Below, piece after piece: positions 9,056 through 17,906 of a stretch of 64,000 bases of DNA. Position 1 is the first letter of the stretch; every line of letters begins with the position of its first letter. Below the pieces are notes generated by a model. The model worked only from the letters and a program-made list of their open reading frames with translations, searched no databases and was not told where the DNA came from. This stretch comes from CAYFFV01 sp964342695 (GTDB taxonomy: Bacteria; Acidobacteriota; Vicinamibacteria; Vicinamibacterales; UBA8438), in contig CAYFFV010000003.1 in NCBI GenBank assembly GCA_964342695.1, positions 54,556 through 118,555 of the forward strand, in the 5' to 3' direction. The translations under genes and the position numbers were made by a program.

Positions 9056-10468
9056 ATGGACGATAATAAATACGTACCAATCGATCTCCGTAACATAGTT
9101 GATACGCCGCAATGGGAATTGCTTTCACCGGATATTCAAGAAACAGTCAAGGTGGTGGGAGAGGTCCTGCCATTTAGGACCAATAAATATGTTGTAGAAG
9201 AGCTGATTGATTGGTCAAATATTCCTGCTGATCCTATTTTTCAATTGGTCTTTCCTCAAAATGGGATGTTGGCACCTGAGGATTACCAAGCCGTAAAAAC
9301 CATTTTAGGCACTGGTGATAGAAGTGCTTTGTTAAACGAAATTGAACGAATAAGACGCAGTTTAAATCCTCATCCAGCCGGTCAGCTTACGCACAATATT
9401 CCAGAAGACCAAGGACAACAAGTCCAGGGTTTGCAGCACAAGTATCGTGAGACCGTACTGTTCTTTCCCGCTCCGGGCCAGACGTGCCACGCCTATTGCA
9501 CGTATTGTTTTCGATGGGCCCAGTTTGTCGGACTTCAAGATCTTAAGTTTCAAACGAATGAATCCGATGGATTAGTTAATTATCTGAAGTCGCATTCTGA
9601 AATCACGGATGTCTTAATTACGGGTGGAGATCCGATGATCATGCGGACTAAAGTGCTTCAACGATACTTGGAACCACTTCTTGCAGAGAGGTTGGAGCAT
9701 GTCCAAAATATTCGTATCGGGACGAAGGCGGTCGCATATTGGCCCCAACGATTTGTGTCTGATACTGACGCAGATGATTGTTTACGATTGTTTGAAAAGG
9801 TCGTTAATTCTGGTCGACATCTCGCAATTATGGGTCATTATTCCCATCCGGTTGAGCTGGAATCCAAGGTGTCAAGATTGGCGATCGAGAGAATTCGCAG
9901 TACGGGTGCTCAAGTACGCATGCAAGCTCCACTGATCAAACATGTCAATGATGATCCAGCAATATGGGCAGATTTGTGGAGAACAGGTGTGCGATTGGGG
10001 CTCATTCCGTACTATATGTTTGTTGAGCGAGATACAGGAGCACGAAAGTATTTTGAAGTGCCCTTGGTTCGGTGCTACGAGATTTTTAAAGAAGCTTATT
10101 CTTCGGTGTCTGGTCTGGCACGTTCAGTGCGTGGGCCATCGATGTCTGCGTTTCCTGGTAAGGTCAGGATCTTAGGTGTTGTCCGATTGCGTGACATAAC
10201 CGATTCTAATGTACTGGAACTACTTCGCGAGACCGTTGGCTTTGACGTTCTTGGTGATCCCGACAAACCATTTCTGGTTTGCGACTTTATCCAAGCTCGA
10301 GATCCATCATGGGTAAGAAAGCCATTCTTTGCTGAATTTGATGAAGGCGCTTCGTGGTTTGATGATTTAAGACCGGCGTTTGGTAAACGGCAGTTCTATT
10401 TTGAAGAGCAGGCTGATGATGTCGATCCCTACCCGCTTTTTCAGTTAACCGAAATGTTGCTAGATTAA
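9056..10468 (+). CDS. KamA-like radical SAM protein (lysine 2,3-aminomutase family)
   Basis: A 470-residue cytosolic radical SAM enzyme. The CX3CX2C cluster motif is Cys144, Cys148 and Cys151 within TCHAYCTYCFRW. It is followed by LITGGDPMIM, the GGDP motif of the family. A FPGKVRILG stretch near residue 368 could supply the PLP-binding lysine, as the GK motif does in lysine 2,3-aminomutase and EpmB. Length fits KamA (about 420-470). Neither efp nor a lysine-fermentation gene is nearby, so the amino-acid or peptide substrate is open. The preceding 216 bases hold no gene. No clear ribosome site precedes the ATG. It converges with the methyltransferase gene 12 bases downstream. Confidence 0.82.
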   Translation: MDDNKYVPIDLRNIVDTPQWELLSPDIQETVKVVGEVLPFRTNKYVVEELIDWSNIPADPIFQLVFPQNGMLAPEDYQAVKTILGTGDRSALLNEIERIRRSLNPHPAGQLTHNIPEDQGQQVQGLQHKYRETVLFFPAPGQTCHAYCTYCFRWAQFVGLQDLKFQTNESDGLVNYLKSHSEITDVLITGGDPMIMRTKVLQRYLEPLLAERLEHVQNIRIGTKAVAYWPQRFVSDTDADDCLRLFEKVVNSGRHLAIMGHYSHPVELESKVSRLAIERIRSTGAQVRMQAPLIKHVNDDPAIWADLWRTGVRLGLIPYYMFVERDTGARKYFEVPLVRCYEIFKEAYSSVSGLARSVRGPSMSAFPGKVRILGVVRLRDITDSNVLELLRETVGFDVLGDPDKPFLVCDFIQARDPSWVRKPFFAEFDEGASWFDDLRPAFGKRQFYFEEQADDVDPYPLFQLTEMLLD

Positions 10469-10479
10469 AATAGAGCCAT

Positions 10480-11907
10480 TCACTGAATTTTCATCGGGAT
10501 ACGAAGAGAGGGGCTTCCCGCGTCGCTGTACCAACATTTCGATTCTCTCACCATATCGATAGCAAGTAAGTACTGTCCTGGTTCAGCAGGGGTTTTAATC
10601 TTCAATGCCGCATCAATTTCTTCACCGGGGAGAATCGTTCGCGGCAAAGCAGTTCTCAAACCATCAAGTAAAATAATGGCTCCGTGGCGGTTGAGCCAGT
10701 GGTAGCTCAAGAAATCAGGAGCCTTATCTAGCTCGCTGGATAACATCCGCCAGCTTTCATTTTTAAGACGCACGGATGCGAGAAATTCTTGTTCTACCGA
10801 CCCTTTGTGCGGGCCATCGTATGCTAGGTACCGAACGTCATAGGTCCCGCGCACTTCTCTTGTCCAAGTTATACCAGCAATCGGAGCTTTGGGAGGCGAG
10901 CGGTCAATAATAGGGTTCTGTAAACTCTTTGTGTCGGCTAGCCGGTCGGCAAAGATGACGAGATGTTTGGCTCTGAGGTCGAGGTCCCGATCTTGAAGAA
11001 GCTCGTCTATGTCTTTATAAAGTTCATAGGCAAGTTTGCCGAACTTAAGACGGTCAGGAGATTGTTCTTCTGCCTCAGGTGGATAATTCTCTAGTCCGGC
11101 AATTGTTCCTTGAATCTTAAGTTCATATCCCTTAAAAAATTTTTTAAAATCGTTCACGGTGTAACGATGCTCGATGGGTTCTTCCCTTTGTTTGTAAACT
11201 ATTTCTGACACGTTTTTAGTTGTGTTGTTCTCGTTTCCCGTGGCATACGCGATGCGAGTTCGAATTGTGTCAAGGTCGTGAGCAAGCCAATCGAAATTTA
11301 TTTCTCTATTCCAACTTCCCTTCCAGTCTCCTTGAGGCTCGATTAGAAGGAAACGACTGACGATTTCTCCAAGTTGTTTAAGGAAGTGTGCCGGCTTAGT
11401 CATATGATGAAATGAATCAAACATCACAATTAAGTCGCACGATTCGTCTGGAATAAAGGTTTCGATGTTTTGAGTTCTGAATGAAATATTCTTTAATCCG
11501 AGTCTCTGTACATGAGTTTCTGCGCGAGCAATACCGGCGCTACTATGGTCAATGCCCTCAAATCTTGTTTCAGGACACCGCTTCGCAAGTTCACAAGTTA
11601 TTTCTCCTGTACCACAACCTAAATCAATTACATGTTTGCTTTCTCGCACAAAGGGTAACGCTAGGTCTCCAAAGCGACGAATTGTGATATTTCCTGGATA
11701 CGAAAAAGAAAAAGGATCGACGACTTGTGTACCAAATAGTGAGTCGTGATAAATACGATCTCTTTCTGGAGACCATTGATAATAAGATGTGCGAAGGTAG
11801 CGCAGAAGTTGTCGAAATCGATTTAACATCTTATTGCCAATTTTAGAATGAATTTCAAAAACATTTGAGTGTCTTATTAAAAATTTGTAACTGTCTTTTG
11901 TATTCAC
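10480..11907 (-). CDS. SAM-dependent methyltransferase with C-terminal beta-sandwich domain
   Basis: A 475-residue protein. The class I methyltransferase core begins with motif I VIDLGCGTG at residues 93-101, followed by FEGIDHSSAGI (motif II region) and CDLIVMFDSFHHM (motif IV region). The C-terminal 130 residues are beta-rich and hold LPRTILPGEEIDAAL and PGQYLLAIDMV, resembling Ig-like domains attached to glycan-related methyltransferases. The longest frame starts at GTG 11907, only 39 bases from the divergent arsC-like gene. ATG at 11829 would leave more promoter space and is a real alternative. The substrate is unknown; a lipid or polysaccharide is possible. Confidence 0.75.
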   Translation of the reverse strand: MNTKDSYKFLIRHSNVFEIHSKIGNKMLNRFRQLLRYLRTSYYQWSPERDRIYHDSLFGTQVVDPFSFSYPGNITIRRFGDLALPFVRESKHVIDLGCGTGEITCELAKRCPETRFEGIDHSSAGIARAETHVQRLGLKNISFRTQNIETFIPDESCDLIVMFDSFHHMTKPAHFLKQLGEIVSRFLLIEPQGDWKGSWNREINFDWLAHDLDTIRTRIAYATGNENNTTKNVSEIVYKQREEPIEHRYTVNDFKKFFKGYELKIQGTIAGLENYPPEAEEQSPDRLKFGKLAYELYKDIDELLQDRDLDLRAKHLVIFADRLADTKSLQNPIIDRSPPKAPIAGITWTREVRGTYDVRYLAYDGPHKGSVEQEFLASVRLKNESWRMLSSELDKAPDFLSYHWLNRHGAIILLDGLRTALPRTILPGEEIDAALKIKTPAEPGQYLLAIDMVRESKCWYSDAGSPSLRIPMKIQ

Positions 11908-11946
11908 GAAACCTGTTCAATTAAAACAGATACAATCGAAAATATC

Positions 11947-12366
11947 ATGACAGGATTACTCTTCCTTTGCGTTGCGAATAGTTCTAGAAGTCAGATGGCT
12001 GAGGGCTTAGCCAGGGCCGAGTTCGGAGATCGAGTCTTTGTGCAAAGTGCAGGTTCTAAGCCATTAAGTGTTAATCCACTAGCTGCTGAAGTCATGAGTG
12101 AGATCGGTATTGATATTTCAGGACAGTTTTCCAAGAGTGTAGAGACCGTGAATCCATCGACAGTCGATCTGGTTGTGACGCTATGTGCTGAGGAGACATG
12201 TTCGACTTTTCTGGGCAACGCTCAGCACATTCACTGGCCTCTATCTGATCCCGCAGGAGCAATTGGATCGCATAAAGAGCGTCTCGAAAAGTTCAGAAAT
12301 GTTCGTAATAAACTTGCCGTGAAGATGAAAGATTTGCATTCTACGTTAGATAGTCTGACCAGCTAA
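11947..12366 (+). CDS. ArsC/low-molecular-weight tyrosine phosphatase family protein
   Basis: A 139-residue cytosolic protein with the P-loop Cys8-x5-Arg14-Ser15 (CVANSSRS) shared by LMW protein tyrosine phosphatases and thioredoxin-linked arsenate reductases. It also has TLC at residues 78-80, a second cysteine at 85 and DPAG from 101, the pattern of the arsenate reductase branch (Staphylococcus ArsC uses Cys10, Cys82, Cys89). Here the last two cysteines are five residues apart rather than seven. No arsR, acr3 or arsB lies nearby, so arsenate reduction is not supported by context. No ribosome site is obvious before the ATG. Confidence 0.75.
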   Translation: MTGLLFLCVANSSRSQMAEGLARAEFGDRVFVQSAGSKPLSVNPLAAEVMSEIGIDISGQFSKSVETVNPSTVDLVVTLCAEETCSTFLGNAQHIHWPLSDPAGAIGSHKERLEKFRNVRNKLAVKMKDLHSTLDSLTS

Positions 12367-12437
12367 AGTATTCGTTCTGCTGAGGTGGATGCTTCCGTGT
12401 GTGTGATTTTGAAAATGTAATGACAGGATCGATTTAA

Positions 12438-13640
12438 GTGTTTTTACCTCTCGGTGACGAACCGAATCCCCGTGGAGTACCAGTTGTAACCTATGGTCTC
12501 ATGGCCGTAAATGTGCTCGTGTATCTATTTGTATCGTTACCGTTAAGTTCAATGCAACCTCATGTTACTGATCCGGCACTGAGTCAATATATTGCGGTGT
12601 TTGCAGAAAGATATGAGGGTTTACTTTCGCTAGATCAACTAGTGGAGAGCGTTAGCGCTTATGACTTGGTTGTCTTTAATTATGGTTTTCGACCCGCTGC
12701 TCCGACGGCAATAGCTCTTTTTACCTCGATGTTTCTACATGCAGGGTTTTTGCATCTTGTCGGGAATATGCTTTTCTTGTGGATCTACGGTGATAACGTA
12801 GAGCATCGTCTTGGACGAGGTCGTTTCCTGCTGGCTTATCTTGTAACGGGTTTAGCCGCAACACTATTTCACACGGTTTTCGCTCTGGAATCGCCAATTC
12901 CCCTAGTTGGAGCATCTGGCGCCATTTCCGGTGTGCTTGGGTTTTATTTTCTTTGGTTTCCGCGCAATAGAATTAGATTATTGATTGCGTTTTTTCCTTT
13001 TTTTATGCGCGTAGTCCGTTGCCCGGCTCGCCTAGTGCTCGGTGTGTACCTAATTTTTGACAATATTATGCCACTTGTTATTGGCCAAGCGATTGGAGGA
13101 GGAGGAGTGGCCTACGGAGCCCATATCGGAGGTTTTGTAGGGGGGGCGTGTTGGGCGTGGTGGGCAGATCGGAGACAATTTGCTCCTGGTTCCGCTACTT
13201 ATCCTTCTGTTGAGCAGAAGACACAAAAGAAAGCGGTGGTACCGGGTCAAAAAATTGCTGATTTAATCTATCGGAATCTATTTGATCAGGCAGCAGGAGA
13301 GTACTTTCGGTTAACAGGCGAAGAATCTCGACAGGTGTTGACGCCGACACACTCGATCGCACTTGGAGATTGGTTGTCCGCGAACCATTATGCGGAGGCG
13401 GCATTGATTGTGTACCAGCGACATTTGCGAGATTATCCCATTGGTTTGTGGGCGGCCGAAGCGCATCTTGGCGCCGGACTTATTCAGTTAAATGTTTTAA
13501 AACAACCGACCGCCGCTTACCAGCATTTCATTGAAGTGTTTGATCTCAATCCAGGAGCCGCTACTGGAACCGCGGCTCGGAAAGCCTTGGCTGAAATTTC
13601 TGCGTTACAGAAATTTGAAGTACGTGACTCGTGGAGCTAG
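12438..13640 (+). CDS. Rhomboid intramembrane serine protease with TPR tail
   Basis: A 400-residue membrane protease. It has about six to seven transmembrane segments in residues 15-245. The conserved rhomboid elements are HAGFLHLVGNM (Asn110), the catalytic serine in GASGAISG (Ser160) and the catalytic histidine in GAHIGGF (His229). Residues about 290-395 form a soluble helical extension with TPR-like pairs (AALIVYQRHLRDYP, AAYQHFIEVFDLNP). This arrangement occurs in other bacterial rhomboids and may recruit substrates. The start is GTG 12438. The gene lies 71 bases after the ArsC-like gene on the same strand and converges with the LMF-like gene. Confidence 0.88.
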   Translation: MFLPLGDEPNPRGVPVVTYGLMAVNVLVYLFVSLPLSSMQPHVTDPALSQYIAVFAERYEGLLSLDQLVESVSAYDLVVFNYGFRPAAPTAIALFTSMFLHAGFLHLVGNMLFLWIYGDNVEHRLGRGRFLLAYLVTGLAATLFHTVFALESPIPLVGASGAISGVLGFYFLWFPRNRIRLLIAFFPFFMRVVRCPARLVLGVYLIFDNIMPLVIGQAIGGGGVAYGAHIGGFVGGACWAWWADRRQFAPGSATYPSVEQKTQKKAVVPGQKIADLIYRNLFDQAAGEYFRLTGEESRQVLTPTHSIALGDWLSANHYAEAALIVYQRHLRDYPIGLWAAEAHLGAGLIQLNVLKQPTAAYQHFIEVFDLNPGAATGTAARKALAEISALQKFEVRDSWS

Positions 13641-13705
13641 TCCCTTATTTATTGCATTGCCTGCTGGTTTTTGGTCAAGCGTTAAATCTCTATTTATAAA
13701 TTAAA

Positions 13706-15208
13706 CTAACGATTCTCAAGCGATACCGATTCTGTTAGGTAGCCCATTAATTCTCTTTTCCACCAATGCTTTGTTCTATTCCTTTCCACTGGTGTTGTGT
13801 ATCGGTATTGGTAAATTGCTAATCGGACATAACGTGGTGCAGTGCTAGGCGACGAGCGTTCTCCTAGTAGTGACACGACAGCCGTAGAATCAGTGAGCAA
13901 TCTATCCATCAATGTTCTGAGCCAATGTTCGTTGCCCGCCGGGTCAAGGGCGGCAAACCACATTTGCCAATCAAGACGTGGCATGTGGGGTTGAGCAAGG
14001 CGAGGACGTTGACTGGGATCTGTTGGTTTCCAACGAAATTCCTGCTCATGCCAGGAAACTTCATCTTGGCTAACCTCAACAATAATTTCCGGCCGAGTTG
14101 TTGTCATGACCCGAAACAATCCATATCCATTAATTGACCTGATTGGCCGGACGGCTTGCACTATCTTGTATGAGCGATTCTCGCTGAATGGCCGGGTGTC
14201 GATTTCTTCCAAGATGGTCAGGAAGCTTATGCAGGCAATAACAGGTGTCACAGTAATTAAGGTAATACGCCAGATTTTCGGTGCGATCACTGAAAGTGTT
14301 TCATCTTTCTTAAGGGTTCTACGGAAGGATGGTAAAAATTGACGAAGGGACGCATCGTCAAGAAGTGACAAGTAAAGAGCAATCGTTAGCAGGTTGAAGA
14401 AACCATAGTTTCCAGTGGAGGCGATTGCGATCTGGAGGCTACATAAAAGCAGACAGGCGATTCCCCGTATGCGGCGCAGTCGGCTGGGTACGAGAATAAT
14501 GAATGGTACGATCAGCTCGATAAAAAACATGAACACGGTTATGCCGATATGTACCCAGGATGGTAGATGGTGCGCGTACCATCCAAGTGATGTCGGTAAA
14601 GGTTGGGTTTGATAATGAAACGTAAGAGCTGTTAATCCAGACCATGTCGGATCGCCACTCACCAGTTTAGTGATACCCGAGAGAAACGTGAGTTTAAACG
14701 CTAATGCCCAGACAAGCCAACGAACAATTCCTGAAACATTACTATCGCTTCCTGGACGTGGCCACCATCCCCATGGTGAGTACAGGCACGCAATTAACCC
14801 TGTTTCTAGAAGCAAGATGTCCCATTGAAATGCAAGGAATGACTGTCCGGCGATCGTTAGTGATAGATACAACATCCAGAGTAAAGCAAAGAGTCCGATT
14901 GGAAACACTCCGAGAATGACAAGGGTTGAAGCGATAATTCCTGTCCATGTAAGGACAAGAACGGCCGTATCGCTGGCGGATAACCACAGCAAGGTCGGGA
15001 ACTTATAATACGCATCTGAGCCAAAGAAGTCGTGAGACTGCGAAAGGTATTCTTCAACAGGTAAAAGACCTTCTGTTCCTATAAGTCCCAAAATTTGAGG
15101 CAATAGGGAGATAAAGGCAATGAGGTAGGTGACCCCAATTAATCTCAGAAACACCCGCCGGGAAAGTTGAAAATTCTGTGGCTTTGACGATGAAACCTTA
15201 CCGGTCAT
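13706..15208 (-). CDS. Lipase maturation factor (LMF1-like) family membrane protein
   Basis: A 500-residue polytopic membrane protein with about 8-9 hydrophobic segments. The family hallmarks are FLAFQWDILLLETG, KLVSGDPTW and the following LTALTFHYQTQPLP. A soluble C-terminal region has FRWKPTDPSQRPR and PRLDWQMWFAAL. In animals LMF1 helps fold secreted lipases; bacterial members are widespread but their role is unproven. The gene is transcribed away from tRNA-Gln, which starts 50 bases upstream on the other strand. No lipase gene is adjacent. Length matches the family. Confidence 0.85.
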   Translation of the reverse strand: MTGKVSSSKPQNFQLSRRVFLRLIGVTYLIAFISLLPQILGLIGTEGLLPVEEYLSQSHDFFGSDAYYKFPTLLWLSASDTAVLVLTWTGIIASTLVILGVFPIGLFALLWMLYLSLTIAGQSFLAFQWDILLLETGLIACLYSPWGWWPRPGSDSNVSGIVRWLVWALAFKLTFLSGITKLVSGDPTWSGLTALTFHYQTQPLPTSLGWYAHHLPSWVHIGITVFMFFIELIVPFIILVPSRLRRIRGIACLLLCSLQIAIASTGNYGFFNLLTIALYLSLLDDASLRQFLPSFRRTLKKDETLSVIAPKIWRITLITVTPVIACISFLTILEEIDTRPFSENRSYKIVQAVRPIRSINGYGLFRVMTTTRPEIIVEVSQDEVSWHEQEFRWKPTDPSQRPRLAQPHMPRLDWQMWFAALDPAGNEHWLRTLMDRLLTDSTAVVSLLGERSSPSTAPRYVRLAIYQYRYTTPVERNRTKHWWKRELMGYLTESVSLENR

Positions 15209-15258
15209 GATTTGCCTGTACTATAATTATAGATTTGAAGGTTAGTTTCCCTCCATGC

Positions 15259-15332
15259 TGGGAGGTCGTTCAATGGTAGGACACGTGGCTCTGACCCACG
15301 GTATCGGGGTTCGAATCCCTGCCTCCCAGCCA
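15259..15332 (+). tRNA. tRNA-Gln (anticodon CUG)
   Basis: A 74-base tRNA including encoded CCA. The acceptor TGGGAGG (15259-15265) pairs with CCTCCCA (15322-15328), with G73 at 15329 and CCA at 15330-15332. The anticodon loop CTCTGAC, with CTG at 15291-15293 region, sits in a CGTGG/CCACG stem. The T arm has GTTCGAATC. U1-A72 and G73 are known identity elements for glutaminyl-tRNA synthetase, which is encoded in this window at 35929-37656. Confidence 0.95.
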
Positions 15333-15413
15333 AACACAAAGACTCCGACCAAGGTTCGTCCATAAATGGGAAGTTAAAAATTAAGATAAATTCAAATAAA
15401 ATTATAAAAACTA

Positions 15414-15443
15414 TTGACCGACCAAAAAGGTCGGATATATACT
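15414..15443 (+). promoter_or_regulatory. Sigma-70-type promoter of the porin gene
   Basis: TTGACC (15414-15419), an 18-base spacer and TATACT (15438-15443). The spacer holds a perfect inverted repeat, CCGACC-aaaaa-GGTCGG (15418-15434). It lies directly before the Fur-box-like palindrome and 180 bases before the porin ATG, implying a leader of about 170 bases. Confidence 0.65.
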
Positions 15444-15444
15444 A

Positions 15445-15467
15445 TTGCTAATGAGACTCATTCTCAA
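15445..15467. promoter_or_regulatory. Fur-box-like operator
   Basis: A 23-base palindrome: TTG-ct-AATGAG-a-CTCATT-ct-CAA. The inner AATGAG/CTCATT arms are perfect, and the outer TTG/CAA arms also match. Size, AT content and arm sequence resemble Fur-family operators. It begins one base after the -10 hexamer and so covers the expected transcription start, where a bound repressor would block initiation. That Fur itself binds is inferred. Confidence 0.5.
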
Positions 15468-15484
15468 TTTTTTTTATATAAAAA

Positions 15485-15512
15485 GCCCGCTGATGCTGCT
15501 ACACCAGCGGGC
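15485..15512 (+). promoter_or_regulatory. Leader hairpin upstream of porin
   Basis: A perfect 8-bp stem, GCCCGCTG (15485-15492) with CAGCGGGC (15505-15512), around a 12-base loop in the predicted 5' leader. No T run follows, so it is not a typical terminator. RNA stabilisation, sRNA pairing or translational control are possible. It is GC-rich in an otherwise AT-rich stretch. Confidence 0.5.
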
Positions 15513-15622
15513 AAGTTAACAACGACTTTATCAGTGCTATTAACCAATGCTTTAGTAGTCGCGTTAACAAGAGCATTTTACTCTCGTTATCGTGAGAAAC
15601 AATAAGAAAGGGACAACGAGAG

Positions 15623-16969
15623 ATGGTTAAATTAATTTTCAAGATAATTCCGATACTGATTTTTTCGGTAGTCAGTATTTTTTCTCCAGTCGATGCGAAG
15701 GCTCAGTCTGGGCCGAATGCCACCGAGCTTGCAACTTCTCCGGCAGCAGTAACTTTACCGGCGGAAGAAAATGAGGAACAAGAGTCCGATATTGAAGAGC
15801 TCGAGCGCCGTATCGATGTGCTTGCTGAAGAGATCGAGCGGCTCCGAAGTGGAGAGCCAGAGATCGAAGTAACGGACGATCGTGCTCGAGCATTGGGTGT
15901 TGCGCCCTCCGCTGCTGGGGTCTACCGAACGGAAAGCGGTTTTTCAATAGCTGGATATGGCGAAATGTTGATTGAGAACTATGCTGACGCGAGGCAAAAT
16001 GGTTCTCCCTCAGGCGCAACCACAAAATCTGATTTCCTACGCCACATCATTTACACAGGATATCGTTTTAATGACAAGTTTCTTTTTAACTCTGAAATTG
16101 AAATCGAACATGCCAAGGAAGCGTACGTCGAATTTGCTTATTTGGATTATCAAATGAACGAGAACTTTGGTCTAAGAGGTGGTATGTTGCTTATCCCTAT
16201 GGGATTGGTCAATGAATTCCATGAACCAACAGTCTTTCTCGGCGCAGAGCGACCGGTAACAGAACAGAAAATTATTCCTTCTACCTGGCGTGAAAACGGT
16301 GGTGGTTTCTACGGTGCATTCGAGAAGGTGAATTTCCGTGTGTATGTTGTGAACGGTTTCAATGGTGCCAAGTTTGCATCCAGCGGTCTGCGCGGTGGTA
16401 GGCAAAAAGGCGGCAAGGCGAAATCCGAAAACATGGCTATTACGGGGCGTCTTGACTTTGCTCCAACACCGGGTGTCTTTTTGGGAGGAAGCTTCTATTC
16501 TGGTGGTTCTGCTCAGGGCCAGGTTGAAGATAAGAGCGTAAATGTTTCAATCTTTGATGTGCATGCACAGGCACAAATACGTGGTTTTGACGTCCGCGCA
16601 CTCTACGCAACTGCCAATCTTGGAGATATCGTACATCTCAATGATAGCCTCGGGCTTGTAGGCTCAGCGGCTGTTGGGGACAAAATGCAAGGTGGCTACT
16701 TTCAGGTTGGGTACAATCTTTTGTCGCAGATACCTGCGGCAGGAAATGTAGCGTTGACCCCGTATGTTCGACTTGAGAAGGTGGACACCCAAGCGTCGAT
16801 GCAATCTGGCTATAGCCGAAGCCTTTCGACCAATAACAGATACACAGTGCTCGGGATCGAACTAAAACCTATTTCTAATATTGTCCTAAAGGTCGATCAC
16901 ATGTGGGTCGACAATGAAGCGCAATCCGGTATTAATCAATTTAATGTCAACTTAGGGTATGCATTTTAA
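15623..16969 (+). CDS. Outer-membrane porin-like beta-barrel protein
   Basis: A 448-residue protein with a signal peptide (ends near DAKAQ), an acidic linker, and a short coiled coil at about residues 52-75 (EELERRIDVLAEEIERLR). A beta-barrel follows, starting at GFSIAGYGEML and ending in NVNLGYAF with a terminal Phe, as in outer-membrane proteins. It contains GMLLIPMGLVNEFHEPTVF and WRENGGGFYG, reminiscent of phosphate-selective-like porins. An AAGAAAGGGA ribosome site lies about nine bases upstream. It sits behind a strong promoter with a Fur-box-like operator and ends at a strong terminator, so it looks like a single-gene unit, perhaps metal-responsive. The transported solute is unknown. 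Confidence 0.82.
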   Translation: MVKLIFKIIPILIFSVVSIFSPVDAKAQSGPNATELATSPAAVTLPAEENEEQESDIEELERRIDVLAEEIERLRSGEPEIEVTDDRARALGVAPSAAGVYRTESGFSIAGYGEMLIENYADARQNGSPSGATTKSDFLRHIIYTGYRFNDKFLFNSEIEIEHAKEAYVEFAYLDYQMNENFGLRGGMLLIPMGLVNEFHEPTVFLGAERPVTEQKIIPSTWRENGGGFYGAFEKVNFRVYVVNGFNGAKFASSGLRGGRQKGGKAKSENMAITGRLDFAPTPGVFLGGSFYSGGSAQGQVEDKSVNVSIFDVHAQAQIRGFDVRALYATANLGDIVHLNDSLGLVGSAAVGDKMQGGYFQVGYNLLSQIPAAGNVALTPYVRLEKVDTQASMQSGYSRSLSTNNRYTVLGIELKPISNIVLKVDHMWVDNEAQSGINQFNVNLGYAF

Positions 16970-17330
16970 AGTCATTTCAAAGTTGCAACATATCGTTGTT
17001 CACTAACTCACTCACCGTAAGTGAACCCGATAAAAGCTCCCAGATGATCCTAGAGCGTCTGGGGGCTTTTTTTATCTAAGGTAACCAAACGATATTAATT
17101 CTTGGAGATCGGATTCCGGTAGATTGATTTCTTCACAGCGGAATTTTCTTACTTTAAAAATAAGTTGGATTGCTAAACACCTTAGAATTTTAAGTGCAGT
17201 TTGAATGTTATATCTAGAGGATTTCCCATTAGCCCTAGAAGTGTTTGTGAAGTAAAGAGATCTTAAAAATTAGAGAGACAGTTCATTAAATAAAAAATAG
17301 AAAGAATCTTGAATAATCTGTTCTTCTTCG
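16970..17330. other. Intergenic region between porin and cytochrome P460 genes
   Basis: 361 bases between convergent genes. It holds the porin terminator near its start. The rest is AT-rich, with no convincing gene, RNA or repeat. Confidence 0.6.
17035..17073 (+). terminator. Rho-independent terminator of the porin gene
   Basis: A 12-bp stem, AGCTCCCAGATG (17035-17046) with CGTCTGGGGGCT (17056-17067) including two G-U pairs, a nine-base loop and a run of seven T (17067-17073). Confidence 0.9.
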
Positions 17331-17906
17331 TTAAAACCCAGCTCTTAATGTTCCTTTTTCTCGCGCTATCGGTAAAAGCGTCGGGTAGAACTGCACGAAC
17401 GTACGCTCTACTGCTCCGTGTTCCGTATGGCACTTAATACACCCAGCTTCAATTTCTCCGCTTAGTGGTTCAGCAAGAGAAGAAAGTCCAAAATTAAAAT
17501 AGCCCCATTTTTTGGGAAGTCGTGAATCTTTGACTTCTGCCTCGAGAGCAACGAGGTCACTTTGAAACTGTCCTGCCCCACTAATCTTTGCATCAGTACT
17601 GGACTGACGTGCTTCAAGGATAAAAATAGTCTTATCTGGCCACTGCCCCGTTTTTCTAAACGAAACATAGGATGAAGGGTTGACAAAAACGTTCGTAAAC
17701 AATTCTGGAGAGTTTGATTGAACACCCGGTCCTGAGTCGTATGTCATACCTAACCCTGATCCTAAAAAAGGCCACAGACGAAAGTCACTCGGAAGAACCA
17801 GTTTGTTATCGGTGGTGTATTGTGGTTCCTCATCTATTTGTGATTGGGCCGGTATTAATGTTTGCGTTGCGATCATAAACCCGATCATCGCAAGTAAAAT
17901 GTTCAT
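17331..17906 (-). CDS. Periplasmic cytochrome P460 family protein
   Basis: A 191-residue protein from ATG 17906, chosen because AAGGAG ends five bases upstream; the frame also has GTG at 17912. A signal peptide (ends near PAQSQ) precedes a P460-type domain with VFVNPSSYVSFRKTG and WPDKTIFILEAR. Near the C-terminus is the haem c site CIKCH (about residues 156-160), followed by FYPTLLPIA. In known P460 cytochromes the haem is cross-linked to a lysine and oxidises hydroxylamine or similar compounds. Whether that lysine is conserved here needs an alignment. No nitrification gene is nearby. It is divergent from the sugar dehydrogenase genes. Confidence 0.85.
   Translation of the reverse strand: MNILLAMIGFMIATQTLIPAQSQIDEEPQYTTDNKLVLPSDFRLWPFLGSGLGMTYDSGPGVQSNSPELFTNVFVNPSSYVSFRKTGQWPDKTIFILEARQSSTDAKISGAGQFQSDLVALEAEVKDSRLPKKWGYFNFGLSSLAEPLSGEIEAGCIKCHTEHGAVERTFVQFYPTLLPIAREKGTLRAGF

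Noticed and set aside
15414..15605. A 63-codon frame before the porin
   Set aside because: It would start in the -35 hexamer and run through the promoter, operator and leader hairpin; no ribosome site.
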